Part shown: positions 11,023 to 20,589 of the stretch, in pieces
Layout of the letters: the number at the start of each line of letters is the position of its first letter
How positions within the stretch are numbered: the stretch's first letter is position 1
Notes under the pieces: generated by a model
The model's input: only the letters and a program-made list of their open reading frames with translations
What the model was told of the DNA's origin: nothing
Database searches by the model: none
Assembly (NCBI GenBank): GCA_951799405.1
Contig: OX637344.1
Location: 1,364,001 to 1,428,000 of the forward strand
Source: Agapetus fuscipes
Taxonomy: Eukaryota > Arthropoda > Insecta > Trichoptera > Glossosomatidae
DNA length: 64,000 bases
Direction of reading: 5' to 3'
Made by a program: the position numbers and the translations under genes

Positions 11023-11224
11023 CATGCATGACAAATTACATTTTTTAAAATCAATAAATAACAATATATACATGGACATAAAAAACTAAATCATAAAACC
11101 AATTTTACTTTAACAAACCCCAGCCGCCAACATCACAGATCAAACGCCATTTCTTTCTATCCTTACATACTGATTTCATTTCCTCCAGAGTCATAACCTT
11201 CTTCATACAAGCTCTTCTTTTATT
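11023..11224 (-). pseudogene. LINE R' 3' fragment
   Basis: The minus-strand reading gives KKVMTLEEMKSVCKDRKKWR and then a short end, followed by an A+T-rich 3' UTR. It is clearly related to the LINE R tails at 59437-59760 and 45652-46333 but has a different 3' UTR, which runs straight into SINE A. Confidence 0.7.
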
Positions 11225-11315
11225 ATGACTCTATATAAATGGTATATTTTTTGTGCTCCGCCAGAATTCGAACCCACGAGTCTTAAGCGTTGCCACTAGA
11301 CTACGGATCGGTTAA

Positions 11316-11877
11316 CAAAGACCATATAGATGTATATAAGCAAAGCATTAAAGATATTGGGAAAATGAAGCATCCAGTATTGGCTTAAAAGTCAAAGATG
11401 CACGTGCCCTAAGCTACAGCCATTCAGTGCTATTCACAAACATTTCATCCGTGGTTGATCGACGAATCATCGGTTTTTTTCATGGAGAATTCACCGTAGG
11501 CTGCGGATGAGCCATGGTGTTGCTGTTTGAGAAAAGCAACGATAGTATATAAGTAGAGAGTGTACATATGTTGGAAGTCTCAGAGCTTAAAGTTTAGTAA
11601 TTGGTAGCGGTGCGCGACCCGTGATGGCGCCTCTACCTGAAAAGATGGAAAAGTTACGCTAATGGGCGAGCGTGGGGCGGAATACAAATTTTGGATTTAA
11701 TACAGGCACCCTTTGATTATTAGATTGAGGTAAAATTTTAATGACGGCCCAACATTGGCGATACATAATATAAAAGGTTATTTGAACAAACATCTCATAT
11801 TTAAGATCATAATTCCATCCTTGTTTTCATTTCTTTGTATCCTGTTGAAGGAATGAAAAAAGTACGAGTATATGTAT
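11316..11877. other. No recognised feature
   Basis: About 560 bp that is less AT-rich than its surroundings. No repeat, coding or RNA pattern was recognised. Confidence 0.35.
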
Positions 11878-12022
11878 TACCCCACTTCAAATAAAGTGGT
11901 TATCGTTAGGTTAGCTTTCTTACCCGTAAAAATAAATAGGTCCCGAATTGACACATGCGACACTTTCGGGGAGAATGAAGGTAAGAAGTTAAACTTTATG
12001 TGTAGCTTAGTTGCATTTGCGT
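11878..12022 (+). mobile_element. SINE C, 3' half
   Basis: CCCCACTTCAAATAAAGTGG to GTGTAGCTTAGTTGC. Diverged. Confidence 0.78.
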
Positions 12023-12175
12023 TATTCGTTATGCTACGAATAGGTGGTTTAAAATATAGGCACCTTTAAATTTATTGGAAACTTCTAGTAAAAGTATGAC
12101 ACGTTTTAAATGAATAATTGTTAAAATATTCATGAAACCACTAAAATTAATTCTAAATTGTCTTTCATGACTGTA

Positions 12176-12425
12176 TCTGTAACTGTTACTCTGTCTTCAT
12201 TCCACTAGAGTAAGCCAGAGCCTCTGCAGAGCTCCCTCCATTTATTCCTATCATTACAGGTACCTCTTTCAATTCATTCATATCCATCACATTTTTCAAA
12301 CATTTCTTTCTTTTACACTCACTTTGTATATTATCCCACGCTTTCATAATTTACTCAATCAATCACTCCATGCTTTTCTCAGTCGTCCCTTACCTCTTTT
12401 TATTTTCACACTTTCTCTGTATGTA
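12176..12425 (-). pseudogene. LINE R C-terminal fragment
   Basis: Matches the 59437-59760 copy in reverse: tail AACTGTAACTGTTAC on the plus strand, then GCCAGAGCCTCTGCAGAG, then decayed coding sequence. Confidence 0.65.
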
Positions 12426-12810
12426 GGTTTACTTTTTTCGTCTAAATCATTTGTTTCAAATTTCATTTCAAATCAAATTTCTGAGTCTAGCTTTCGCATG
12501 AAATTTTTGCGTATTTTATTTCCTTTTAATTTTTTTTGTAAAAAAATAAGTATGTCATTTAATATCATTGAAATTTCAGAAGAGAAAATTAATTCGAAAA
12601 TTCCCTGAAATTTAATCAACCAAAATAAGAATATCATTCCGATAATAATTTCGGTTCATTAGAAATTTTCTTTGAAGTCTTTTCGCATTACGGGAGGCCC
12701 GGCACATAAAGGTTTTCCACATTATCACCAGTAGCGTGTCTATTTTACAAGCTAAAAAGCTAAGCATGCGTACCCTCAGAAATGAAAGTAATTAATACAT
12801 TTGAGTAGAT
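12426..12810. other. No recognised feature
   Basis: AT-rich; nothing recognised. Confidence 0.4.
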
Positions 12811-13298
12811 TAAGACCCAGTTGCTGTAAGGTTGGATGGACTTTTCAGTGACCGGTCTTTGCTAAAGGCTTATGAATTTTTCAACCCAGCGAAAAGCACA
12901 TTTGGAAATATAAATGGTATATTTTTGTGCTCCGCTGGGATTCGTATCCACAAGCTTCCATTTACGAGTCCGAAGTGTTGCCACTGTATTATGGACCGGT
13001 CCAAGAAATGCCAACAGCACGCGGTGTACCTAGCTGTCACTCATCCAGGGCTGGAAGTCTCATCACCACGGTAATTCTTACCTACCGAATATCGGTAATA
13101 TTTGTATAAATACTAATCAGCTGTTCCCTTGCGGCCATCTTGGATTGACAGGTCTTCATACAAATATTACCGATATTCGGTAGGTAAGAATTACCGTGGT
13201 GATGAGACTTCCAGCCCAGGTAGCATCCGCGCCCAATGTTGCTTAACTTCGGTGATCTGATGAGAACCGGTGCTTTCAACATGGTATTGTCGTTGACG
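12811..13298 (-). mobile_element. Composite 5S-SINE B, split by hairpin MITE D'
   Basis: 12811-13005 is SINE B (head at right: CTCCGCTGGGATTCG). It is followed without a break by a 5S rRNA-derived unit (13009-13047 and 13218-13298) with GCCAACAGCAC, TTGCTTAACTTCGGTGATCT and ACCGGTGCTTTC. The 5S part is interrupted by a 170-bp fold-back. Confidence 0.8.
13048..13217. mobile_element. Fold-back MITE D'
   Basis: Terminal inverted repeats of about 60 bp starting GGGCTGGAAGTCTCATCACC, including CGGTAGGTAAGAATTACCG. The centre contains CGGCCATCTTGGATTGACAG. The same centre and right arm occur inside MITE D copies at 30317 and 43631. Confidence 0.85.
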
Positions 13299-13550
13299 TC
13301 GTTGATATGATGTAGGGCAACTTTAATTATTCAGCATGCACACGGGAAAAACCATAGGTACGCCAATGACTATAGCATACGTTAACATAACGAAGCTCGT
13401 TAACGTAACTAGCCGTGGAAAATGAGGGAAACCCCCATGACAGATTCAAACGAATCCATTCAAACGTGTGTACAGGGAGACGTGGAAAATGGTTGAATCA
13501 AAATGTTGATTATTTATTCGGGAAGTTGCGAAATTATTTTTGTCGTCCCC

Positions 13551-13780
13551 TTGTTGCTCGTTTGTCTTATGTTTATAAGATATAATTTCACGTGAGCAAT
13601 GTTTGTATGTGTATTGGATCAATGTGTTTTTTATGAAAACTGGAAGTTGATTCTTAAAATATTTAAAATAACTGTCATATTATCGTGATTTACGTTTTGT
13701 TATAGCTAAGATTGCGTAGAATGTGATTTTAAAGACAATTTTATTGAAAGATCACCTTTGAATCAAATGGTAGATAGGCT
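13551..13780 (+). mobile_element. MITE E, truncated at the LINE-1 3' border
   Basis: Left end CGTTTGTCTTATG through AATCAAATGGTAGATAGG. The terminal repeat at the right is lost at the T-run. Confidence 0.72.
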
Positions 13781-14259
13781 TCTTTTTTTTTTTTTCTTTT
13801 TTTTTTTCATTGAGAGGGGAAAATCTTCAAAAGATCGTATAAATAGGTGCGAAAAAGACGATTCTTGCATGTTCTAGATTATTCCACATATTTCTAGAAT
13901 GGATTTTTCACTTCGCACATCCAGATTGTTCGACACACACCATTGTGCTTCAGCGCATATACCTAGATTTTTTAATTTTATTTTATTTTTAAGGAGAAAA
14001 AACAGATACAGACACAAAAACAAATACAAGAAAAATGTAAACATAAACAGTAGTGTGCCTTAATCCTAAAGAATTCCCACAGATATGTAAAAACAATAAA
14101 ATAGCTGACGAAAAATAAAAACATAAAAGAAATCGATGAGGTAAAAAGTAAATCAAATTAACAACAGAAATAAAAATAAGAGGAAAGAAAAAAAAAAAGT
14201 GAAAAGAGAAACTAAGAATAAACAAAAAATATACAAAAAAAGATAAAAAGAAAACCCAT

Positions 14260-17157
14260 TCAAGATATAATGGATAGCACGGACATTTTATAAATACTTT
14301 TTAATAGGTCAGATCTAAAGGAGTACTTCACTTTATTAAATATATCTAAATCACTAAAACATATATTAAAATCACTGCACATTCTATACATAGGAGCTCT
14401 TTGACCTGAGTTTGTTCGACATTTGGGCAGAGAAAATATTTGTAACGAACGGGATGCACTTCTTGGTATGCGAAAATTAATCTGACATAGAAGACCAGGG
14501 CAATCCGTTTCAGATAGACAAATACTCCTCAAAGTTAACGCACTCAATAATAAACGCCGATTGTCAAGACTAATTAGGTTTAAGTGAACTAGGCGGTTTT
14601 CGTAAGTGCGGTTGACGAAGCTTAAACGATGGAATAGTATTTTTGTAAATCTTCTTTGTACGGACTCTATAAGAGTCTTGTACACATTATAAAAAGGATT
14701 CCATATAGTCACAGCAAATTCTACTTGAGATCGTATTAATGAATGATATAAGGTCATATAACTAGATAACATTTTAAATTTTTTTGTTACACGAAACACA
14801 AATCCCATCATTTGAAAGGCCTTATTGACAACGGCATCAATATGCACGTCAAACAAAAGTTTCGAATCGAAAGTCACACCTAGGTCACGTATGCACGATA
14901 CTCTTTCAAGTGTGTGATTGGAAATCTTGTAATTGTATTTGATCAGAATGCGTTTCCTCGAGAAGGTTATAATTTTACATTTTTCAAAGGCGAGTGACAG
15001 TTTGTTAATCGAACAGTATAAACTGAGCCGATTGATGTCTTCCTGTAGTAATAAACAGTCGTTAATATTATCAACTTTTTTAAAAATTTTCATATCATCA
15101 GCGAATAATAATAATTTACTGTTTTTAAAGCATTTATGGATATCAGATATGAAAATTGTGAATAAAAAAGGACCCAATATGGAACCCTGAGGAACGCCAG
15201 AGCTTATCGCACACAATGATGAGGTGTATCCATTCAGGGTAACAGTTTGATATCTCGATTCAAGATATGAAGAAAACCACCTAAATAAGTTACCTTGGAC
15301 TCCATTGAAGTGAAGCTTTTTAAGTAATATAAGGTGATCTACCTTATCGAAAGCTTTACGGAAATCAGTGTACACGCTATCAACAGAGGAGCCCTGGTCA
15401 AATGTCTCAAAAATAAAATTAGAATACAGTAACAAATTAGAAACTATAGATCGTGATCTGACAAATCCATGTTGACTATCAGGAATACAGTGCTTAAGTA
15501 GTGGATATATTTTACTATGGACCAATTTTTCAAAAATTTTAGCAATACAAGAGAGGATAGATATAGGTCTGTAGTTAGAGATGTCATTTATCGCTCCTGC
15601 TTTATGTAAGGGTATGATGTTAGCAGTTTTCCATATGCTTGGTATATAACCTTCAGATAAACTTTTGTTGAAAATGAGTGTAAGAGGTTTAACAAGGGCA
15701 TTCGAGGTCATTTTAAGGAAAAAAGCACTTAGTTTATCCGGACCAGCCCCTTTATTAATGTCAATAAGATAAAGTGCATCCCTTACATCGTTTTCAGATA
15801 GAAACAAATCAGCAATACATGTGTTATTATTATTTTGGCAATTGAAATTCATATTTATATCGGAGGTATTAGGACTGCATGTCAGTTGTGATGACGATAC
15901 AAAAACCGATAGGAAATACGAAGAAAACATGTCACAAATTTCAGATGGGTTATTTGAAACCCGATCATTAAGCGTCATAGACGACGGATAGCCCCTTAAG
16001 TTATTTTTTAAATTGTGAGTATACTTCCAGAAGGATTTAACGTTATGGGTAGTTGAAGTTTCAATGTTATTAATGTATGACTTATTACACCCAATCATGA
16101 GTCTCTTAACCTTAGCACGAGCAGTCCGAAACCTGTCATAATCACTTAAATTGCCATATGTCTTCCATCTCTTCCAGGCTTTCACTTTAATGTTAATTTG
16201 TTTTTTTAAATCATTAGTGAACCAAACAGGATATTTATTTGAACGTGCATATAATGGTGGTACATGACAATCTAATATTGTATACAATTTGGAATAAAAA
16301 AAATCTGTTGCATTTTGAGTGTTTAGATTATGCAAGCTGTCATACCAATTAAATTCTAGCAATTCAATAATGATTTCATTGAAGTTTGCTTTCCTGAAGT
16401 CATATTTGTGAACATTATGAACTGGCATCTTGGTAAACAGTCGTGACGTTTCCAGCGTGCATTCAATTGGCGGGTGATGAGGATCGACTAAACTAAGGGA
16501 TGTGGCACATTCAACTACGGAACAAACTAGATCCGTCAACACCAAGTCCAATAAACGGTTATTATTATTACTAATCAAATTACATTGTTTGAGAGTCAGG
16601 AAAGACATTACATTACTTAGGTAAGAGGGCATTCCAAGAGAAATGCTATCAATGTCAGGGGTCCAGTTGATAGAGGGCAAATTGTAATCACCAATTAAAA
16701 AGAAATGATGATTAACCTTATTTATAGCTATTTCATTGAATTTATTAAAATGTTCTTCATAAATGGATTGATTAGAATGTGGTGGAATATAGCATGCAGC
16801 AAGAATTAAACCATTACCAACTGTAGGTAAATGTAATAAAATTTCCTCCACTAACGGACTCTCATCATTATATAATCTAATACAAGAAATGTCTTTCCTA
16901 ATTAAAATTAAAACACCACCTCCATCCCTCTTTGGAGAGGTAGATGGAGACCTATCCCTTCTGTGAACAACATACCTATCATCCGCAACCTCGTTATTAT
17001 AGATGGCATCATTCAGCCATGTCTCAGTGATAACAAGTATGTCATATTCACAGTTAAGAATGTTCAAACGCAGATCAAAGAGCTTGTTACGAATACTACG
17101 ACAATTTTGATAGTATATGTTGAGGTGATTAACATCTAAATTATTTATTAATGCCAT
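14260..17157 (-). CDS. ORF2 protein of LINE-1: AP endonuclease + reverse transcriptase
   Basis: Uninterrupted 965-residue ORF. The N-terminal third is an exonuclease/endonuclease/phosphatase domain: N18 in QNCRS, E45 in TETW, a GDYN motif near residue 154, and a D..H catalytic end near 225 (SLVDPHHP). The reverse transcriptase runs roughly from residue 460 to 760 with NYRPISI, a D in YTDFRKAFD, SGVPQGSILGP and the catalytic FADD. A C-terminal region of about 200 residues of the type common to CR1/jockey elements follows. There is no RNase H domain. It nicks target DNA and primes reverse transcription of the element RNA. The length is full for the family and there are no stops, so the copy could still be active. 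Clade placement between CR1/L2-like and jockey-like needs a tree. Confidence 0.9.
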   Translation of the reverse strand: MALINNLDVNHLNIYYQNCRSIRNKLFDLRLNILNCEYDILVITETWLNDAIYNNEVADDRYVVHRRDRSPSTSPKRDGGGVLILIRKDISCIRLYNDESPLVEEILLHLPTVGNGLILAACYIPPHSNQSIYEEHFNKFNEIAINKVNHHFFLIGDYNLPSINWTPDIDSISLGMPSYLSNVMSFLTLKQCNLISNNNNRLLDLVLTDLVCSVVECATSLSLVDPHHPPIECTLETSRLFTKMPVHNVHKYDFRKANFNEIIIELLEFNWYDSLHNLNTQNATDFFYSKLYTILDCHVPPLYARSNKYPVWFTNDLKKQINIKVKAWKRWKTYGNLSDYDRFRTARAKVKRLMIGCNKSYINNIETSTTHNVKSFWKYTHNLKNNLRGYPSSMTLNDRVSNNPSEICDMFSSYFLSVFVSSSQLTCSPNTSDINMNFNCQNNNNTCIADLFLSENDVRDALYLIDINKGAGPDKLSAFFLKMTSNALVKPLTLIFNKSLSEGYIPSIWKTANIIPLHKAGAINDISNYRPISILSCIAKIFEKLVHSKIYPLLKHCIPDSQHGFVRSRSIVSNLLLYSNFIFETFDQGSSVDSVYTDFRKAFDKVDHLILLKKLHFNGVQGNLFRWFSSYLESRYQTVTLNGYTSSLCAISSGVPQGSILGPFLFTIFISDIHKCFKNSKLLLFADDMKIFKKVDNINDCLLLQEDINRLSLYCSINKLSLAFEKCKIITFSRKRILIKYNYKISNHTLERVSCIRDLGVTFDSKLLFDVHIDAVVNKAFQMMGFVFRVTKKFKMLSSYMTLYHSLIRSQVEFAVTIWNPFYNVYKTLIESVQRRFTKILFHRLSFVNRTYENRLVHLNLISLDNRRLLLSALTLRSICLSETDCPGLLCQINFRIPRSASRSLQIFSLPKCRTNSGQRAPMYRMCSDFNICFSDLDIFNKVKYSFRSDLLKSIYKMSVLSIIS

Positions 17158-17545
17158 AAGAAGTTAAGAAGAACAATAACATGATAATCAAAGTAAAATA
17201 ATAAGACTGTTTCAGTAAGGGCATTGATAAGTGAATATGGTAATAAGAGTCTTGATAAAGGTGACTTAATGAATATGAAAAATAACAGGAAGACACAGAT
17301 AACATTTTCCTTGATAGAAGACAAGAAGAGAGAATAATAGAATAAATATTATTAAAAAAACTAGAGAAACTAGTAGAGGGCTTAAATGGCGAAAAAAGAG
17401 AAAGCATAGCAATAGATAACACAAGCAAAAAAAGAAAATAGATAAGTAACAGAAAAATGAACAGAGTCATGAAGTAATGGTGAAAAATAACGTAAAAGTA
17501 AACAAGCAAGCATAAATAACAATGGTAATTTTCACATACTAAAAG
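17158..17545 (-). other. Inter-ORF spacer of LINE-1
   Basis: 388 bp of very A+T-rich sequence between the ORF1 stop and ORF2 Met. It is purine-rich on the plus strand. The only long ORF on the minus strand is a hydrophobic low-complexity one that I do not believe. The spacing is wide for a CR1/jockey-type element, where the ORFs usually overlap or nearly touch. Confidence 0.5.
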
Positions 17546-18580
17546 TCATATTCTGTTCAAGTCTTCCTGGCATTTAATGTATATTATAGATGATGCATCA
17601 TCCTTTCGCATCATAATATTATTATTTCTGATCCAAGTGTATTTAAACCCCTTGGTTTTAGCCATCTCCCTTGTGTTTGAATACAGTATTTTTGTGGAAA
17701 GGATTAAATGTTCATTAATGTAAAAGGGTTTATTTTCAGTTGGAAGCCCTAGGCCAGCCAACTGATTAATCTTTAGTAACCGGCGCCTTCTTGCAGCCGC
17801 CACTATGTCCTCCTTCAATTTTCGTGTGGTCAGTTGCAGAATTATGTTCTTTGGCCTCGTGGTGGGCCTTCCAGGAGCCACTCTGTGGACTGCCCTTATG
17901 TCTCCTTCATCTATTTTAACGCCTATAAGTTTCCCCAGCTCCATGCTCAAATTGACAAGATTTTCGGTCTTAGACTGGGGAATATTTTGAATCTCGATAT
18001 TGCAACTACGTGACTGCAGTTCCTGCCTCTGCAAGTCAAGTCGGAGGATTTCCAGTTTTCCCTGGTACAGTTCCTCCTTCGAATTCCCATCCTTTTCCAA
18101 TTCTACCACTCTGCTCACCAATCCTACCACTTCACTCTTAAGTGAGTCAATGGTCTCAAGTTTAGTTTCAATCTTCTTTATCCTTCCAGAAAATTCATCC
18201 AGTTTATCATTCTGGGAACTCATTGACATCCTCAGCGCAGCCATCTCCTCACTAATTGTTTTGACTTCGCTGTGAAGCGAAGAAAGGAGTTTGAGTGCCT
18301 CATGAATTCCTTTCAATTCTGATAAAAAATCCATATTTTGCACCTGGGCACCATCTAAAGAAACTGCGGTTGAAGAAGAAGAAGAAGCGATATTAATTTT
18401 GCAGTCCGCACATTTCCAATTCTTTTTCTTCTCTGTGCTCAATTTACGAAAATTTATTTCAGTAGTACCTGCACACATGTAGTGTAAAAATGAATCACAT
18501 TTTCCACAATTCACGCCATCAGCAACGGCATCTGTGCAGACTTTGCAGGATTTCATATTTATGTTTCTTGATTCAATCAA
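17546..18580 (-). CDS. ORF1 protein of LINE-1 (PHD finger, coiled coil, FP-like nucleic-acid-binding domain)
   Basis: Intact 344-residue ORF. Residues 12-60 hold a C4HC3 zinc finger of PHD spacing: C12, C15, C25, C28, H33, C36, C57, C60. A serine-rich linker follows, then a heptad-like helical stretch at about residues 80-190 (predicted coiled coil). The C-terminal half (about 190-344) resembles the baculovirus FP / transposase-22 type domain seen in ORF1 proteins of many insect CR1- and jockey-group LINEs. By family knowledge it would coat the element RNA and act as a chaperone in the RNP. The first Met is used here; Met9, just before the finger, is equally plausible. It lies upstream of the EN/RT ORF on the same strand, 388 bp away. 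The frame is fully open, so the copy is young. The domain call comes from pattern recognition, not a search. Confidence 0.8.
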   Translation of the reverse strand: MIESRNINMKSCKVCTDAVADGVNCGKCDSFLHYMCAGTTEINFRKLSTEKKKNWKCADCKINIASSSSSTAVSLDGAQVQNMDFLSELKGIHEALKLLSSLHSEVKTISEEMAALRMSMSSQNDKLDEFSGRIKKIETKLETIDSLKSEVVGLVSRVVELEKDGNSKEELYQGKLEILRLDLQRQELQSRSCNIEIQNIPQSKTENLVNLSMELGKLIGVKIDEGDIRAVHRVAPGRPTTRPKNIILQLTTRKLKEDIVAAARRRRLLKINQLAGLGLPTENKPFYINEHLILSTKILYSNTREMAKTKGFKYTWIRNNNIMMRKDDASSIIYIKCQEDLNRI

Positions 18581-18860
18581 TAGATTATATAATATATACT
18601 TGCAGCAAATTGGAATAGATGTCGCTGGTTAATATATTTTTTTTATAAAAATAAATACGGAATATTTCACGTAGGTAGTAAACAAAAGTATGTGATTTAC
18701 TAAAAACACTCAAAACAATTTAAAAAACACTGAACTAGTAAAAATTTTGCACAGAAACAACAGAAAAAACAAACTGAACAAAATGATATGAAAATAAATG
18801 AATAAATTAAGTTTTTTACCGACTTTTTAAATTAAATTTACGGAGTAAAAATTTTGACGT

Positions 18861-19462
18861 CAAGCTACTGAGAAGTGATATTATATTGAATACATATACA
18901 TATACATACAAACTCATAGTTCTTAACAATACTTTATTTTCCTTTAAATCAATTCTGATTAATATTTTTAAGGGTTTGGTGGTTTACACAGTGACAGTCC
19001 ATTGTATATTAATCAAATTAACAAAGCTGTCTAGCATTTTCGCCTACAAGGCATCATCAGGACAAATTCGGAATACTTTGTAATTAACAGTTTTTAAGAA
19101 TTACCTTCCTAACCGCAACTCCCTTTACCTTCATTATCTTGGAATCATTAAACGCTTCTTTAATTAACTTTCAAACACTTGTTGACTGTATTTTAACAAC
19201 AACCTTAATTCCGCAGAGAACATTGTCATTGGAGGCGACTTAAGTAGATTTAGCAAATTGGATCGGAATGTTTGTTAATTTTCCCCTTTTCGTGGAGATA
19301 CACTGAAATAATTTCCTTTGAAATGCAATCTAGACCTGCGGCATAGCAATGGTCTGCCAACTGAAAACAATGCTGAAACAAGGAATTTTAAACTTCATTA
19401 AAATACTTCATTTTTAAGTAGGTTATGTTACTTTAATCCGCAATATTTTAAGGTTAGTTTTT
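18861..19462. other. Spacer upstream of LINE-1
   Basis: Contains a (TACATA)n-like stretch at 18890-18910 and the hammerhead-like motif. Otherwise nothing is recognised. Confidence 0.35.
19038..19060 (-). ncRNA. Hammerhead-like core motif, locus 1
   Basis: Minus-strand CUGAUGA, then U, a GCCU/AGGC hairpin with a 3-nt loop, then GAAA. This matches the CUGANGA...GAAA core of hammerhead ribozymes except for one extra U before stem II. See Findings for the other three loci. Confidence 0.35.
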
Positions 19463-19550
19463 CAACTGTAACTGTTACTCTGTCGCCCTACCGCTAGAGG
19501 TGGCCAGAGCCTATCCAGATTTACCTCCATTTTTCTTATCTCTTTATACC
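19463..19550 (-). pseudogene. LINE R 3' fragment
   Basis: AACTGTAACTGTTACTCTGT then the GGTGGCCAGAGCC block. Adjoins a SINE A. Confidence 0.65.
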
Positions 19551-19803
19551 TAATCTAATCTAATCTAAGTTGCAAAGATATGTTACATTGGAGATTCACA
19601 TTACATGCATTTTCACAATCAGACATGTACAAGTTCGCGCTTGCACATGCCGCATGTGAACCTACAAAATAAAAACCAAATCTCAAATGAACATACACCC
19701 TGCAACTCTTGCCGTCCTTCTCTGAGACAGGGAAACACTTTGGCAAAGTGAACCATTTTTACAGCATGGTTGGTCAGCCGCTTAACAACCTTTAAGTCAA
19801 GGA
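19551..19803 (-). mobile_element. SINE A, full length
   Basis: Tail TAATCTAATCTAATCTAAG at left. Confidence 0.88.
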
Positions 19804-19903
19804 ACCCTATAAGTCAATAATTCAAAATTTTGACCTTATTTTCATTACATTTTTTCTTTTCAAAAGTTTCTCACACGAATATTACTTACTTGTTCGCTTC
19901 CTT

Positions 19904-20140
19904 AGTTCTTGTTTGCCGTATAGACCATTAAGATAATTGTAAATGAGCAATGTTTGCATGTGTACTGGACCAATGTGTCTTATGAAAACAGGACATTGAT
20001 TTAAAAAATATTTTAAACAACTCTCACATTATCGAGTTGTACAATTTTTCTAAGCTCAGATTGTGTAAAATTTGATTCTTAAGACAACTGCATTAAAAAG
20101 CCATATTCGACAGAATTGGTCTGTACGGCAAACAAGAACT
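19904..20140 (+). mobile_element. MITE E with well-kept terminal repeats
   Basis: The left AGTTCTTGTTTGCCGTA and right TACGGCAAACAAGAACT are exact inverted repeats (17 bp), defining an element of about 237 bp. It abuts the 5S unit of the next element with no spacer. Confidence 0.85.
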
Positions 20141-20589
20141 GTCAACGACGTTAGCCATGTTGAAAGCACCGGTTCCCATAGATCACCGAAGTTAAGCAAC
20201 ATTGGGCGTGGTCAGTGCTTGGATGGGTAACCGCTCAGGTACACCGCGTGTCGTTGGCATCTTGGACCGGTCCGTAGTCCGTAGTGGCAACACTTCGGAC
20301 TCGTAAATGGAAGGTTGTGGATTCGGATCCCGGCGGAGCACAAAAAATACCATTTATATTTCGAATGTGCTCTTCGCTGGGTTGAAGAATTCATAAACCT
20401 TTACCAATGACCGGTCACCAGGGGTCCATCCAGCCTTACAGCAACTGGGTCTTGCTTGAGTATTGGCGCTTTGTAGCGACGACCAAGCTCGTACACCTCT
20501 GCGGCACTAAAACAAGTGTCATAGACCCCTAGAGTCTTTAGAATCTAGGGAGTCTCCCGCACAGGATTTCTTAAAAAAAAAAAAAAAAA
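20141..20589 (+). mobile_element. Composite 5S-SINE B2 with poly-A tail
   Basis: 5S-derived unit at 20141-20258 (GTCAACGACG, ATCACCGAAGTTAAGCAAC, GTGCTTGGATGGGTAACC, TGTCGTTGGC). A 2-nt spacer follows, then a complete SINE B with tRNA-like head. The 3' end is the B2 type: GCGGCACTAAAACAAGTGTC, CATAGACCCCTAGAGTC, CACAGGATTTCTT and poly-A. 5S pol III control elements (box A and box C regions) are still recognisable. Confidence 0.88.

Larger units (their letters stand above)
10576..11315 (-). mobile_element. SINE B, split by a SINE A + LINE R' block
   Basis: Left part 10576-10760 is the body and 3' side. Right part 11225-11315 is the tRNA-like head (CTCCGCCAGAATTCGAACC). Between them lie SINE A and a LINE R' fragment. 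Confidence 0.75.
13782..18860 (-). mobile_element. LINE-1: near-complete non-LTR retrotransposon
   Basis: The unit holds ORF1, the spacer, ORF2 and a 3' UTR, all on the minus strand. On the plus strand the 3' end appears as a T-run at 13782-13807, or alternatively at the T-rich stretch near 13966-13990; I cannot decide between them. The 3' boundary falls at the broken right end of a MITE E copy (13551-13780), so the LINE probably landed in that MITE, but its remaining end was not found on the far side. The 5' boundary near 18600-18860 is not resolved. No target-site duplication was identified. Confidence 0.7.

Noticed and set aside
13310..13500. Inverted words around ACGTTAACATAACGAAGCTC
   Set aside because: Arms too short and no repeat copy or border duplication; treated as chance.
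17141..17509. 122-codon hydrophobic ORF resembling a membrane protein
   Set aside because: Low-complexity translation of the AT-rich LINE-1 inter-ORF spacer.
20141..20258. Functional 5S rRNA gene
   Set aside because: It runs directly into a SINE B head instead of a pol III terminator, and the same joint occurs at two other loci; it is the head of a retroposon.
19904..20589. Single chimeric element made of MITE E and 5S-SINE B
   Set aside because: MITE E elsewhere has no 5S neighbour and 5S-SINE B elsewhere has no MITE E neighbour; they merely abut here.
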